Assembly: GCF_051020975.1 (NCBI RefSeq)
Contig: NW_027478172.1
Location: 62,001 to 126,000 of the forward strand
Source of the DNA: Osmia lignaria lignaria
Lineage: Eukaryota; Arthropoda; Insecta; Hymenoptera; Megachilidae
DNA: 64,000 bases
Reading direction: 5' to 3'
Shown: piece by piece, positions 50,416 through 62,640 of the stretch
Numbering within the stretch: the stretch's first letter is position 1
How the letters are laid out: the number at the start of each line of letters is the position of its first letter
Made by a program: the position numbers and the translations under genes
Notes under the pieces: generated by a model
Told to the model about the DNA's origin: nothing
Seen by the model: only the letters and a program-made list of their open reading frames with translations
Database searches by the model: none

Positions 50416-53312
50416 ACTGTTTATGTTCTATGATATTTTTTGATCAGATGCGTAGTTTTCGAGATATATCAAGATATTTAAAAGTTCCGAAGCCGCACCA
50501 ACATAATAGAGATACAAAAACACCGTGGCCCCTTTCTGTGAGATAACTCTGCACTATTGCGAGCTGCAAATGCCAGTTCCAGGTTAGCTGTGCTGAAGAG
50601 GAACAACAAGAAGAAGAAATCTCTCGGAATATGTCCGTCAGGCCCCTTCCTTTCAGCTAAATCTGCAAATATCTCGGAAACGATGCGAGCTATGGCAAAA
50701 TGTTTAGAGACCTTTTTTGTAGGAAATTAAGTTTCCTACTATTTATGTTCTATGATATTTTTTGGTGAGATGCGTAGTTTTCGAGATATATCGAGATATT
50801 TAAAAGTTCCGGACACGCACCAACATAATAGAGATACAGAAACACCGCGGCCCCTTTCTCTTAGATAACTCTGCACTATTGCGAGCTGCAAATGGCACTT
50901 CCAGCTTAGCTGTGCAGAAGAAGCACAACAAGAACGAGAAATATCTCGGAATATGTCCGTCAGGCCCCTTCCCTTGAGTTAAATCTGCAAATATCTCGGA
51001 AACGATGCGAGCTATGGCAGAATGTTGAGAGACCTTTTTTGTAGGAAATTAAGTTTCCTACTATTTATGTTGTATGATATTTTTTGGTCAGATGCGTAGT
51101 TTTCGAGATATATCGAGATATTTAAAAGTTCCGAAGCCGCACCAACATAATAGAGATACAGAAACACCGTGGCCCCTTTCTTTGAGATAACTCTGCACTA
51201 TTGCGAGCTGGAAGTGCCCCTTCCAGTTCAGCTGTGCAGAAGAAGAACAACAAGAAGAAGAAATATCTCGAAATATGTCCGTCAGGCCCCGTCCTTTGAG
51301 CTAAATCTGCAAATATCTCGGAAACGATGCGAGCTCTGGCAAAATGTTGAGAGACCTTTTTTGTAGAAAATTAAATTTCCTACTGTTTATGTTCTATGAT
51401 ATTTTTTGATCAGATGCGTAGTTTCCGAGATATGTCAAGATATTTAAAAGTTCCGAAGCCGCACCAACATAGTAGAGATACAGAAACACCGTGGCCCCTT
51501 TCTGTGAGATAATTCTGCACTATTGCGAGCTGCAAATGCCAGTTCCAGCTTAGCTGTGCTGAAGAGGAACAACAAGAAGAAGAAATATCTCGGAATATGT
51601 CCGTCAGGCCCCTCCCTTTCAGCTAAATCTGCAAATATCTCGCAAACGATGCGAGCTATGGCAAAATGTTGAGAGACCTTTTTTGTAGGAAATTAAGTTT
51701 CCTACTATTTATGTTCTATGATATTTTTTGGTCAGATGCGTAGTTTTCGAGATATATCGAGATATTTAAAAGTTCCGGACCCGCACCAACATAATAGACA
51801 TACAGAAACACCATGGCCCCTTTCTCTTAGATAACTCTGCACTATTGCGAGCTGCAAATGGCACTTCCCGCTTAGCTGTGCAGAAGAAGCACAACAAGAA
51901 CGAGAAATATCTCGGAATATGTCCGTCAGGCCCCTTCCCTTGAGCTAAATCTGCAAATATCTCGGAAACGATGCGAGCTATGGCAAAATGTTGAGAGACC
52001 TTTTTTGTAGGAAATTAAGTTTCCTACTATTTATGTTCTATGATATTTTTTGGTCAGATGCGTAGTTTTCGAGATATATCGAGATATTTAAAAGTTCCGA
52101 AGCCGCACCAACATAATAGAGATACAGAAACACCGTGGCCCCTTTCTGTGAGATAACTCTGCACTATTGCGAGCTGCAAATCCCACTTCCAGCTTAGCTG
52201 TGCAGAAGAAGCACAACAAGAACAAGAAATATCTCGGAATATGTCCGTCAGGCCACTTCCCTTGAGCTAAATTTGCATATATCTCGGAAACGATGCGAGC
52301 TATGGCAAAATGTTAAGAGACCTTTTTTGTAGACAATCAAGTTTCCTACTTTTTATGTTCTATGATATTTTTTGATCAGATGCGTAGTTTTCAAGATATA
52401 TCATGATATTTAAAAGTTCCGAAGCCGCACCAACATAATAGAGATACAGAGACACCGTGGCCCCTTTCTGTGAGATAACTCTGCACTATTGCGAGCTGCA
52501 AATCCCACTTCCAGCTTAGCTGTGCAGAAGAAGCACAACAAGAACAAGAAATATCTCGGAATATGTCCGTCAGGCCCCTTCCCTTGAGCTAATCTGCAAA
52601 TATCTCGCAAACGATGCGAGCTATGGCAAAATGTTTGTAGACCTTTTTTGTAGAGAATTATGTTTCCTACTATTTATGTTCTATGATATTTTTTGGTCAG
52701 ATGCGTAGTTTTCGAGATATATCGAGATATTTAAAAGGTCCGGACCCGCACCAACATAATAGAGATACAGAAACACCGTGGCCCCTTTCTCTTAGATAAC
52801 TCTGCACTATTGCGAGCTGCAAATGGCACTTCCAGCTTAGCTGTGCAGAAGAAGCACAACAAGAACGAGAAATATCTCGGAATATGTCCGTCAGGCCCCT
52901 TCCCTTGAGCTAAATCTGCAAATATCTCGGAAACGATGCGAGCTATGGCAAAATGTTGAGAGAGCTTTTTTGTAGGAAATGAAGTTTCCTACTATTTATG
53001 TTCTATGATATTTTTTGGTCAGATGCGTAGTTTTCGAGATATATCGAGATATTTAAAAGTTCCGAAGCCGCACCAACATAATAGAGATACAGAAACACCG
53101 TGGCCCCTTTCTGTGAGATAACTCTGCACTATTGCGAGCTGCAAATGCCAGTTCCAGCTTGGCTGTGCAGAAGAAGCACAACAAGAACAAGAAATACCTC
53201 GGTATATGTCCGTCAGGCCCCTTCCCTTGAGCTAAATCTGCAAATATCTCGGAAACGATGCCAGCTATGGCAAAATGTTCAGAGACCTTTTTTGTAGGAA
53301 ATTAAGTTTCCT
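50416..53312 (-). repeat. Three-unit higher-order repeat (966 bp, two full copies and a partial third)
   Basis: The variant ccggac, in place of ccgaag, occurs at 50,809, 51,775 and 52,740, together with ttctcttagataac, aatggcacttcc and aacgagaaat. A second member with actgtttatg, gctgaagaggaac and ctttcagctaaatc occurs at 50,416 and 51,382, 966 bp apart, and its first mark recurs at 53,313. In the third cycle the middle unit is replaced by another type with aatcccacttcc. Confidence 0.85.
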
Positions 53313-54280
53313 ACTGTTTATGTTCTATGATATTTTTGGATCAGATGCGTAGTTTTCGAGATATGTCAAGATATTTAAAAGTTCCGAAGCCGCACCAACA
53401 TAATAGAGATACAGAAACACTGTGGCCCCTTTCTGTGAGATAACTCTGCACTATTGCGAGCTGCAAATCCCACTTCCAGCTTAGCTGTGCAGAAGAAGCA
53501 CAACAAGAACAAGAAATATCTCGGAATATGTCCGTCAGGCCCCTTCCCTTGAGCTAAATTTGCAAATATCTCGGAAACGATGCGAGCTATGGCAAAATGT
53601 TAAGAGACCTTTTTTGTAGACAATTAAGTTTCCTACTTTTTATGTTTTATGATATTTTTTGATCAGATGAGTAGTTTTCAAGATATATCATGATATTTAA
53701 AAGTTCCGAAGCCGCACCAACATAATAGAGATACAGAAACACCGTGGATCCTTTCTTTGAGACAACTCTGCACTATTGCGGGCTGTAAATCCCACTTCCA
53801 GCTTAGCTGTGCTGAAGAGGAACAACAAGAAGAAGAAATATCTCGAAATATGTCCGTCAGGCCCCTTCCTTTGAGCTAAATCTGGAAATATCTCGGAAAC
53901 GATGCGAGCTCTGGCAAAATGTTGAGAGACCTTTTCTGTAGGAAATTAAGTTTCCTACTATTTATGTTCTATGATATTTTTTGATCAGATGCGTAGTTCT
54001 CGAGATATATCAAGATATTTAAAAGTTCCGAAGCCGCACCAACATAATAGAGATACAGAAACACCGTGGATCCTTTCTTTGAGACAACTCTGCACTATTG
54101 CGGGCTGTAAATGCCACTTCCAGCTTAGCCGTGCTGAAGAGGAACAACAAGAAGAAGAAATATCTCGAAATATGTCCGTCAGGCCCCTTCCCTTGAGCTA
54201 TATCTGCAAATATCTCGGAAACGATGCGAGCTGTGGCAAAATGTTCGGAGACCTTTTTTGTAGAGAATTAAGTTTCCTAC

Positions 54281-56860
54281 TATTCATGGTCTATGATCTT
54301 TTTTGATCAGATGCTTAGTTTTCGAGATATATCAAGATATTTAAAAGTTCCGAAGCCGCACCAACATAATAGAGATACAGAAACACCGTGGATCCTTTCT
54401 ATGAGATAACTCTGCACTATTGCGGGCTGGAAATGCCACTTTCAGCTTAGCTGTGCTGAAGAGGAACAACATGAAGGAGAAATATCTCGGAATATGTCCG
54501 TCAGGCCCCTTCCCTTGAGATACACCTGCAAATATCTCGGAAACGAAGCGAGCTATGGCAAAATGTTAAGAGACCTTTTTTATAGAGAATTACGTTTCCT
54601 ACTTTTTATGTTCTATGATATTTTTTGATCAGATGCGTAGTTCTCGAGATATATCAAGATATTTAAAAGTTCCGAAGCCGCACCAACATAATAGAGATAC
54701 AGAAACACCGTGGCCCCTTTCTGTGACATAACTCTGCACTATTGCGAGCAGCAAATGCCAGTTCCAGCTTAGCTGTGCAGAAGAAGCACAACAAGAACAA
54801 GAAATATCTCGGAATATGTCCGTCAGGCCCCTTCCCTTGAGCTAAATCTGCAAATATGTCGCAAACGATGCGAGCTAGGGCAAAATGTTAAGAGACCTTT
54901 TTTGTAGAGAATTAAGTTTCCGACTTTTTATATTCTATGATATTTTTTGATCAGATGCGTAGTTCTCGAGATACATCAAGATATTTAAAAGTTCCGAAGC
55001 CGCACCAACATAATAGAGATACAGAAACACCGTGGCCCCTTTCTGTGGGATAACTCTGCACTATTGCGAGCAGCAAATGCCAGTTCCAGCTTACCTGTGC
55101 AGAAAAAGCACAACAAGAACAAGAAATATCTGGGAATATGTCCGTCAGGGCCTTACCTTGAGCTAAATCTGCATATATCTCGCAAACGATGCGAGCTATG
55201 GCAAAACGTTAAGACACCTTTTTTGTAGAGAATTAAGTTTCCTACCATTTATGTTCTATGATATTTTTTGATCAGACGCGTAGTTTTCGAGATATAACAA
55301 GTTATTTAAAAGTTCCGAAGCCGCATCAACATAATAGAGATACAGAAACACCGTGGCCCCTTTCTTTCAGATAACTCTGCACTAATGCGAGCTGCAAATG
55401 CCACTTCCAGCTTAGCTGTGCAGAAGAAGCACAACAAGAACAAGAAATATCTCGGAATATGTCCGTCAGGCCCCTTCACTTGAGGGACATCTGCAAATAT
55501 CTCGGAAACGATGCGAGCTATGGCAAAATGTTGAGAGACCTTTTTTGTAGGAAATTAAGTTTCCTACTATTTATGTTCTATGACATTTTTTGGTCAGATG
55601 CGTAGTTTTCGAGATATATCGAGATATTTAAAAGTTCCGAAGCCGCACCAACATAATAAAGATACAGAAACACCGTGGATCCTGTCTTTGAGATAACTCT
55701 GCACTATTGCGGGCTGGAAATGCCACTTCCAGCTTAGCTGTGCTGAAGAAGCACAACAAGAACAAGAAATATCTCGAAATATGTCCGTCAGGCCCCTTCC
55801 CTTGAGATATATCTGCAAATATCTCGGAAACGATCCGAGCTATGGCAAAATGTTAAGAGACCTTTTTTGTAGAGAATTAAGTTTCCTACTTTTTATGTTC
55901 TATGATATTTTTTGATCAGATGCGTAGTTCTCGAGATATATCAGGACATTTAAAAGTTCCGAAGCCGCACTAACATAATAGAGATACAGAAACACCGTGG
56001 ATCCTTTCTTTGAGATAACTCTGCACTATTGCGGGCTGGAAATGCCACTTCCAGCTTAGCTGTGCTGAAGAGGAACAACAAGAAGAAGAAATATCTCGCA
56101 ATATGTCCGTCAGGCCCCTTCCCTTGAGCTAAATCTGCAAATACCTTGCAAACAAAGCGAGCTATGGCAAAATGTTAAAAGACCTTTTTTGTAGAGAATT
56201 AAGTTTCCTACTTTTTATGTTCTATAATATTTTTTGATCAGATGCGTAGTTCTCGAGATATATCAAGATATTTATAAGTTCCGAAGCCGCACCAACACAA
56301 TAGAGATACAGAAACACCGTGGCCCCTTTCTTTGAGATAACTCTGCACTATTGCGAGCTGGAATTGCCACTTCCAGTTTAGCTGTGCAGAAGAAGAACAA
56401 CAAGAAGAAGAAATATCTCGAAATATGTCCGTCAGGCCCCTTCCCTTGAGCTATATCTGCGAATATCTCGGAAACGATGCGAGCTGTGGCAAAATGTTCA
56501 GAGACCTTTTTTGTAGAGAATTAAGTTTCCTACTATTCATGGTCTATGATCTTTTTTGATCAGATGCTTAGTTTTCGAGATATACCAAGATATTTAAAAG
56601 TTCCGAAGCCGCACCAACATAATAGAGATAGAGAAACACCGTGGATCCTTTCTTTGAGATAACTCTGCACTACTGCGGGCTGGAAATGCCACTTCCAGCT
56701 TAGCTGTGCTGAAGAGGAACAACAAGAAGAAGAAATATCTCGGAATATGTCCGTCAGGCCCCTTCCCTTGAGATACACCTGCAAATATCTCGGAAACGAA
56801 GCGAGCTATGGCAAAATGTTAACAGACCTTTTTTGTAGAGAATTAAGTTTCCTACTTTTT
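54281..56860 (-). repeat. Stretch with a seven-unit spaced duplicate (2,253 bp) and GGATCC-bearing units
   Basis: The variant tattcatggtctatgatctt occurs at 54,281 and 56,534, each followed by agatgcttag, ccgtggatcc and then gagatacacctgcaaat before a normal gaagcgagc end. The units between are of several types, many with gtggatcc. The match covers about two units and then fades, so this is a short duplicated segment and not a full seven-unit cycle. Confidence 0.75.
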
Positions 56861-56881
56861 ATGTTGTATGATATTTTTTGA

Positions 56882-58169
56882 TCAGATGCGTAGTTCTCGA
56901 GATATATCAAGATATTTAAAAGTTCCGAAGCCGCACCAACATAATAGAGATACAGAAACACCGTGGCCCCTTTCTTTGAGATAACTCTGCACTATTGCGA
57001 GCTGGAAATGCCACTTCCAGTTTAGCTGTGCAGAAGAAGAACAACAAGAAGAAGAAGTATCTCGAAATATGTCCGTCAGGCCCGTTCCTTTGAGCTGAAT
57101 CTGCAAATATCTCGGAAACGAAGCGAGCTATGGCAAAATGTTAAGAGACGTTTTTTGTAGAGAATTATGTTTCCTACAATTTATGTTGTATGATATTTTT
57201 TGATCAGAAGCGTAGTTTTCGAGATATATCGAGATATTTAAAAGTTCCGAAGCCGCACCAACATAATAGAGATACAGAAAAACCGTGGCCCCTTTCTTTG
57301 AGATAACTCTGCACTAGTGCGAGCCGCAAATGCCACTTCCAGCTTAGCTGTGCGGAAGAAGAACAACGAGAAGAAGAAATATCTCGAAACATGTCCGTCA
57401 GGCCCCTTCCCTTGAGGTAAATCTGCAAATATCTCGGAAACGAAGCGAGCTATGGCAAAATGTTAAGAGACCTTTTTTGTAGCGAATTAAGTTTCCTACT
57501 TTTTATGTTCTATGATATTTTTTGATCAGATGCGTAGTTCTCGAGATATATCAAGATATTTAAAAGTTCCGAAGCCGCACCAACATAATAGAGATACAGA
57601 AACACCGTGGCCCCTTTCTTTGAGATAACTCTGCACTATTGCGAGCTGGAAATGCCACTTCCAGTTTAGCTGTGCAGAACAAGAACAACAAGAAGAAGAA
57701 ATATCTCGAAATATGTCCGTCAGGCCCGTTCCTTTGAGCTGAATCTGCAAATATCTCGGAAACGAAGCGAGCTATGGCAAATTGTTGAGGGACGTTTTTT
57801 GTAGAGAATTATGTTTCCTACAATTTATGTTCTATGATATTTTTTGATCAGAAGCGTAGTTTTCGAGATATATCGAGATATTTAAAAGTTCCGAAGCCGC
57901 ACCAACATAATAGAGATACAGAAACACCGTGGCCCCTTTCTTTGAGATAACTCTGCACTATTGCGAGCTGCAAATGCCACTTCCAGCTTAGCTGTGCAGA
58001 AGAAGAACAACAAGAAGAAGAAATATTTCGAAATATGTCCGTCAGGCCCCTTCCCTTGAGATAAATCTGCAAATATCACGGAAACGAAGCGAGCTACGGC
58101 AAAATGTTAAGAGACCTTTTTTGTAGAAAATTAGGTTTCCTACTTTTTATCCTCTATGATATTTTTTGA
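56882..58169 (-). repeat. Two-unit higher-order repeat (644 bp, two copies)
   Basis: Units at 56,882 and 57,526 share ggcccgttcctttgagctg and gtttagctgtgc. Units at 57,204 and 57,848 share gatcagaagcgtagttttcg and cctacaatttatg. They alternate with 644-bp spacing. The 57,204 unit alone has cactagtgcgagccgc, a mark of the left-end plus family. Confidence 0.83.
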
Positions 58170-58813
58170 TCAGATGCGTAGTTCTCGAGATATATCAAGA
58201 TATTTAAAAGTTCCGAAGCCGCACCAACATAATAGAGATACAGAAACACCGTGGCCCCTTTCTTTGAGATAACTCTGCACTATTGCGCGCTGCAAATGCC
58301 ACTTCCAGCTTAACTGTGCAGAAGAAGAACAACAAGAAGAAGATATATCTCGAAATATGTCCGTCAGGCCCGTTCCTTTGAGATGAATCTGCAAATATCT
58401 CGGAAACGAAGCGAGCTATGGCAAAATGTTAAGAGACCTTTTTTGTAGCGAATTAAGTTTCCTACTTTTTATGTTCTATGATATTTTTTGATCAGATGCG
58501 TAGTTCTCGAGATATATCAAGATATTTAAAAGTTCCGAAGCCGCACCAACATAATAGAGATACAGAAACACCGTGGCCCCTTTCTTTGAGATAACTCTGC
58601 ACTATTGCGCGCTGCAAATGCCACTTCCAGCTTAGCTGTGCAGAAGAAGAACAACAAGAAGAAGATATATCTCGAAATATGTCCGTCAGGCCCGTTCCTT
58701 TGAGATGAATCTGCAAATATCTCGGAAACGAAGCGAGCTATGGCAAAATGTTGAGAGACCTTTTTTGTAGAGAATTAAGTTTCCTACTTTTTATGTTCTA
58801 TGATATTTTTTGA
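58170..58813 (-). repeat. Pair of adjacent near-identical units
   Basis: Units at 58,170 and 58,492 share the rare marks gcgcgctgcaaatg, gaagatatatctcg and ggcccgttcctttgagatg. They differ in isolated bases (taactgtgc against tagctgtgc; the stretch tttttatcctctatg precedes the first). This is a single-unit duplication. Confidence 0.83.
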
Positions 58814-59115
58814 TCAGATGCGTAGTTCTCGAGATATATCAAGATATTTAAAAGTTCCGAAGCCGCACCAACATAATAGAGATGCAGAAACACCGTGGCC
58901 CCTTTCTTTGAGATAACTCTGCACTATTGCGAGCTGTAAATGCCACTTCCAGCTCAGCTGTGCAGAAGAAGAACAACAAGAAGAAGAAATATCTCGATAT
59001 ATGTCCGTCAGGCCCCTTCCCTTGAGATAAATCTGCAAATATCTCGGAAACGAAGCGAGCTATGGCAAATTGTTAAGAGACCTTTCTTGTAGAGAATTAC
59101 GTTTCCTACTTTTTA

Positions 59116-60100
59116 TGTAGTATGATATTTTTTGATCAGATGCGTAGTTCTCGAGATATATCAAGATATTTAAAAGTTCCGAAGCCGCACCAACATAATA
59201 GAGATACAGAAACACCGTGGCCCCTTTCTTTGAGATAACTCCGCACTATTGCGACCTGCAAATGCCACTTCCAGCTTAGCTGTGCAGAAGAAGAACAACA
59301 AGAAGAAGAAATATCACGAAATATATCCGTTAGGCCCCTTCCCTTGAGATAAATCTGCAAACATCTCGGAAACGAAGCGAGCTATGGCAAAATGTTAAGA
59401 GACCTTTTTTGTAGAGAATTAAGTTTCCTACTTTTTATGTTCTATGATATTTTTTGATCAGATGCGTGGTTCTCGAGATATATCAAGATATTTAAAAGTT
59501 CCGAAGCCGCACCAACATAATAGAGATACAGAAACACCGTGGCCCCTTTCTTTGAGATAACTATGCACTATTGCGAGCTGCAAATGCCACTTGCAGCTTA
59601 GCTGTGCAGAAGAAGAACAACAAGAAGAAGAAATATCTCGAAATATGTCCGTCAGGCCCCTTCCCTTGAGATAAATCTGCAAATATCTCGGAAACGAAGC
59701 GAGCTATGGCAAATTGTTAAGAGACCTTTCTTGTAGAGAATTACGTTTCCTACTTTTTATGTAGTATGATATTTTTTGATCAGATGCGTAGTTCTCGAGA
59801 TATATCAAGATATTTAAAAGTTCCGAAGCCGCACCAACATAATAGAGATACAGAAACACCGTGGCCCCTTTCTTTGAGATAACTCTGCACTATTGCGACC
59901 TGCAAATGCCACTTCCAGCTTAGCTGTGCAGAAGAAGAACAACAAGAAGAAGAAATATCTCGAAATATGTCCGTCAGGCCCCTTCCCTTGAGATAAATCT
60001 GCAAATATCTCGGAAACGAAGCGCGCTATGGCAAAATGTTAAGAGACCTTTTTTGTAGAGAATTATGTTTCCTACAATTTATGTTCTCCGATATTTTTTG
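59116..60100 (-). repeat. Units duplicated again at the right edge of the window
   Basis: The rare text atatcacgaa followed by atatatccgttaggc is at 59,311 and 63,503, 4,192 bp apart (13 units plus a few inserted bases). The next unit has gatgcgtggttctcg at both places (59,458 and 63,650). The later copy then jumps to the end of the 59,780 unit (gaagcgcgctatgg), so it has lost one unit. Confidence 0.78.
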
Positions 60101-60423
60101 ATCAGAAGCGTAGTTTTCGAGATATATCGAGATATTTAAAAGTTCCGAAGCCGCACCAACATAATAGGGATACAGAAACACCGTGGCCCCTTTCTTTGAG
60201 ATAACTCTGCACTATTGCGAGCTGCAAATGCCACTTCCAGCTTAGCTGTGCAGAAGAAGAACAACAAGAAGAAGAAATATCTCGAAATATGTCCGTCAGG
60301 CCCCTTCCCTTGAGATAAATCTGCAAATATCTCGGAAACGAAGCGAGCTATGGCAAAATGATAAGAGCCCTTTTTTGTAGAGAATTAAGTTTCCTACTTT
60401 TTACGTTCTATGATATTTTTTCA

Positions 60424-62640
60424 TCAGATGCGTAGTTCTCGAGATATATCAAGATATTTAAAAGTTCCGAAGCCGCACCAACATAATAGAGATACAGAAA
60501 CACCGTGGCCTCTTTCATTGAGATAACTCTGCACTATTGTGAGCTGCAAATGCCACTTCCAGCTTAGCTGTGCAGAAGAGGAACAACAAGAAGAAGAAAT
60601 ATCTCGGAATATGACCGTCAGGCCCCTTCCCTTGAGCTAAATCTACAAATATCTCGGAAACGATGCCAGCTATGGGAAAACGTTAAGAGACCTTTTTTGT
60701 AGAGAATTAAGTTTCCTACTTTTTATGTTCTATGATATTTTTTGATCAGATGCGTAGTTCTCGAGATATATCAAGATATTTAAAAGTTCCGAAGCCGCAA
60801 CAACATAATAGAGGTACAGAAACACCGTGGCCCCTTTCTTTGAGATAACTCTGCACTATTGCGCGCTGCAAATGCCACTTCCAGCTTAGCTGTGCAGAAG
60901 AAGGACAACAAGAAGAAGAAATATCTCGAAATATGTCCGTCAGGCCCCTTCCCTTGAGATACATCTGCAAATATCTCGGAAACGAAGCGAGCTATGGCAA
61001 AATGTTAAGAGACCTTTTTTGTAGAGAATTATGTTTCCTACAATTTACGTTCTCTGATATTTTTTGATCAGAAGCGTAGTTTTCGAGATATATCGAGATA
61101 TTTAAAAGTTCCGAAGCCGCACCAACATAACAGAGATACAGAAACACCGTGGCCCCTTTCTTTGAGATAACTCTGCACTATTGCGACCTGCAAATGCCAC
61201 TTCCAGCTTAGCTGTGCAGAAGAAGAACAACTAGAAGAAGAAATATCTCGAAATATGTCCGTCAGGCCCCTTCCCTTGAGATAAATCTGCAAATATCTCG
61301 GAAACGAAGCGAGCTATGGCAAAATGTTAACAGACCTTTTTGGAGAGAATTAAGTTTCCCACTTTTTATGTTCTATGATATTTTTTGATCAGATGCGTAG
61401 TTCTCGAGATACATCTCAAGATATTTAAAAGTTCCGAAGCCGCACCAACATAATAGAGGTACAGAACCACCGTGGCCCCTTTCTTTGAGATATCTCTGCA
61501 CTATTGCGAGCTGCAAATGCCACTTCCAGCTTAGCTGTGCAGAAGAAGAACAACAAGAAGAAGAAATATCTCGAAATATGTCCGTCAGGCCCCTTCCCTT
61601 GAGATAAATCTGCAAATATCTCGGAAACGAAGCGAGCTATGGCAAAATGTTAAGAGACCTTTCTTGTAGAGAATTACGTTTCCTACTTTTTATGTAGTAT
61701 GATATTTTTTGATCAGATGCGTAGTTCTCGAGATATATCAAGATATTTAAAAGTTCCGAAGCCGCACCAACATAATAGAGATACAGAAACACCGTGGCCC
61801 CTTTCTTTGAGATAACTCTGCACTATTGCGCGCTGCAAATGCCACTTCCAGCTTAGCTGTGCAGAAGAAGGACAACAAGAAGACGAAATATCTCGAAATA
61901 TGTCCGTCAGGCCCCTTCCCTTGAGATACATCTGCAAATATCTCGGAAACGAAGCGAGCTATGGCAAAATGTTAAGAGACCTTTTTTGTAGAGAATTATG
62001 TTTCCTACAATTTACGTTCTCTGATATTTTTTGATCAGAAGCGTAGTTTTCGAGATATATCGAGATATTTAAAAGTTCCGAAGCCGCACCAACATAACAG
62101 AGATACAGAAACACCGTGGCCCCTTTCTTTGAGATAACTCTGCACTATTGCGACCTGCAAATGCCACTTCCAGCTTAGCTGTGCAGAAGAAGAACAACAA
62201 GAAGAAGAAATATCTCGAAATATGTCCGTCAGGCCCCTTCCCTTGAGATAAATCTGCAAATATCTCGGAAACGAAGCGAGCTATGGCAAAATGTTAACAG
62301 ACCTTTTTGGAGAGAATTAAGTTTCCCACTTTTTATGTTCTATGATATTTTTTGATCAGATGCGTAGTTCTCGAGATACATCTCAAGATATTTAAAAGTT
62401 CCGAAGCCGCACCAACATAATAGAGGTACAGAAACACCGTGGCCCCTTTCTTTGAGATATCTCTGCACTATTGCGAGCTGCAAATGCCACTTCCAGCTTA
62501 GCTGTGCAGAAGAGGAACAACAAGAAGAAGAAATATCTCGGAATATGACCGTCAGGCCCCTTCCCTTGAGCTAAATCTACAAATATCTCGGAAACGATGC
62601 CAGCAATGGGAAAATGTTAAGAGACCTTTTTTGTAGAGAA
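60424..62640 (-). repeat. Three-unit higher-order repeat (967 bp)
   Basis: Units at 60,746 and 61,068 recur at 61,713 and 62,035, 967 bp apart, sharing gcgcgctgc, agaaggacaac, cataacagagatac and gacctttttggagag. The third member at 61,391 and 62,358 shares the four-base expansion gagatacatctcaag. The unit at 62,358 ends like the unit at 60,424 (cggaatatgaccgtcagg, aaatctacaaat, gatgccagc), so it is a hybrid. Confidence 0.85.

Larger units (their letters stand above)
43633..56800 (-). repeat. Diverged minus-oriented subfamily next to the orientation switch
   Basis: About 41 units that differ among themselves more than the plus units do. Frequent marks are gcacaacaagaacaag in place of gaacaacaagaagaag, gatattttttggtcagatg, cttgagctaaatctgc, ggaaacgatgcgagc, gagctggaaatgcc and ccgtggatcctttc. 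Several of these are absent, as far as I can see, from the plus half when read in reverse complement. No insertions or genes are present. Local higher-order repeats are listed separately. Confidence 0.85.
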
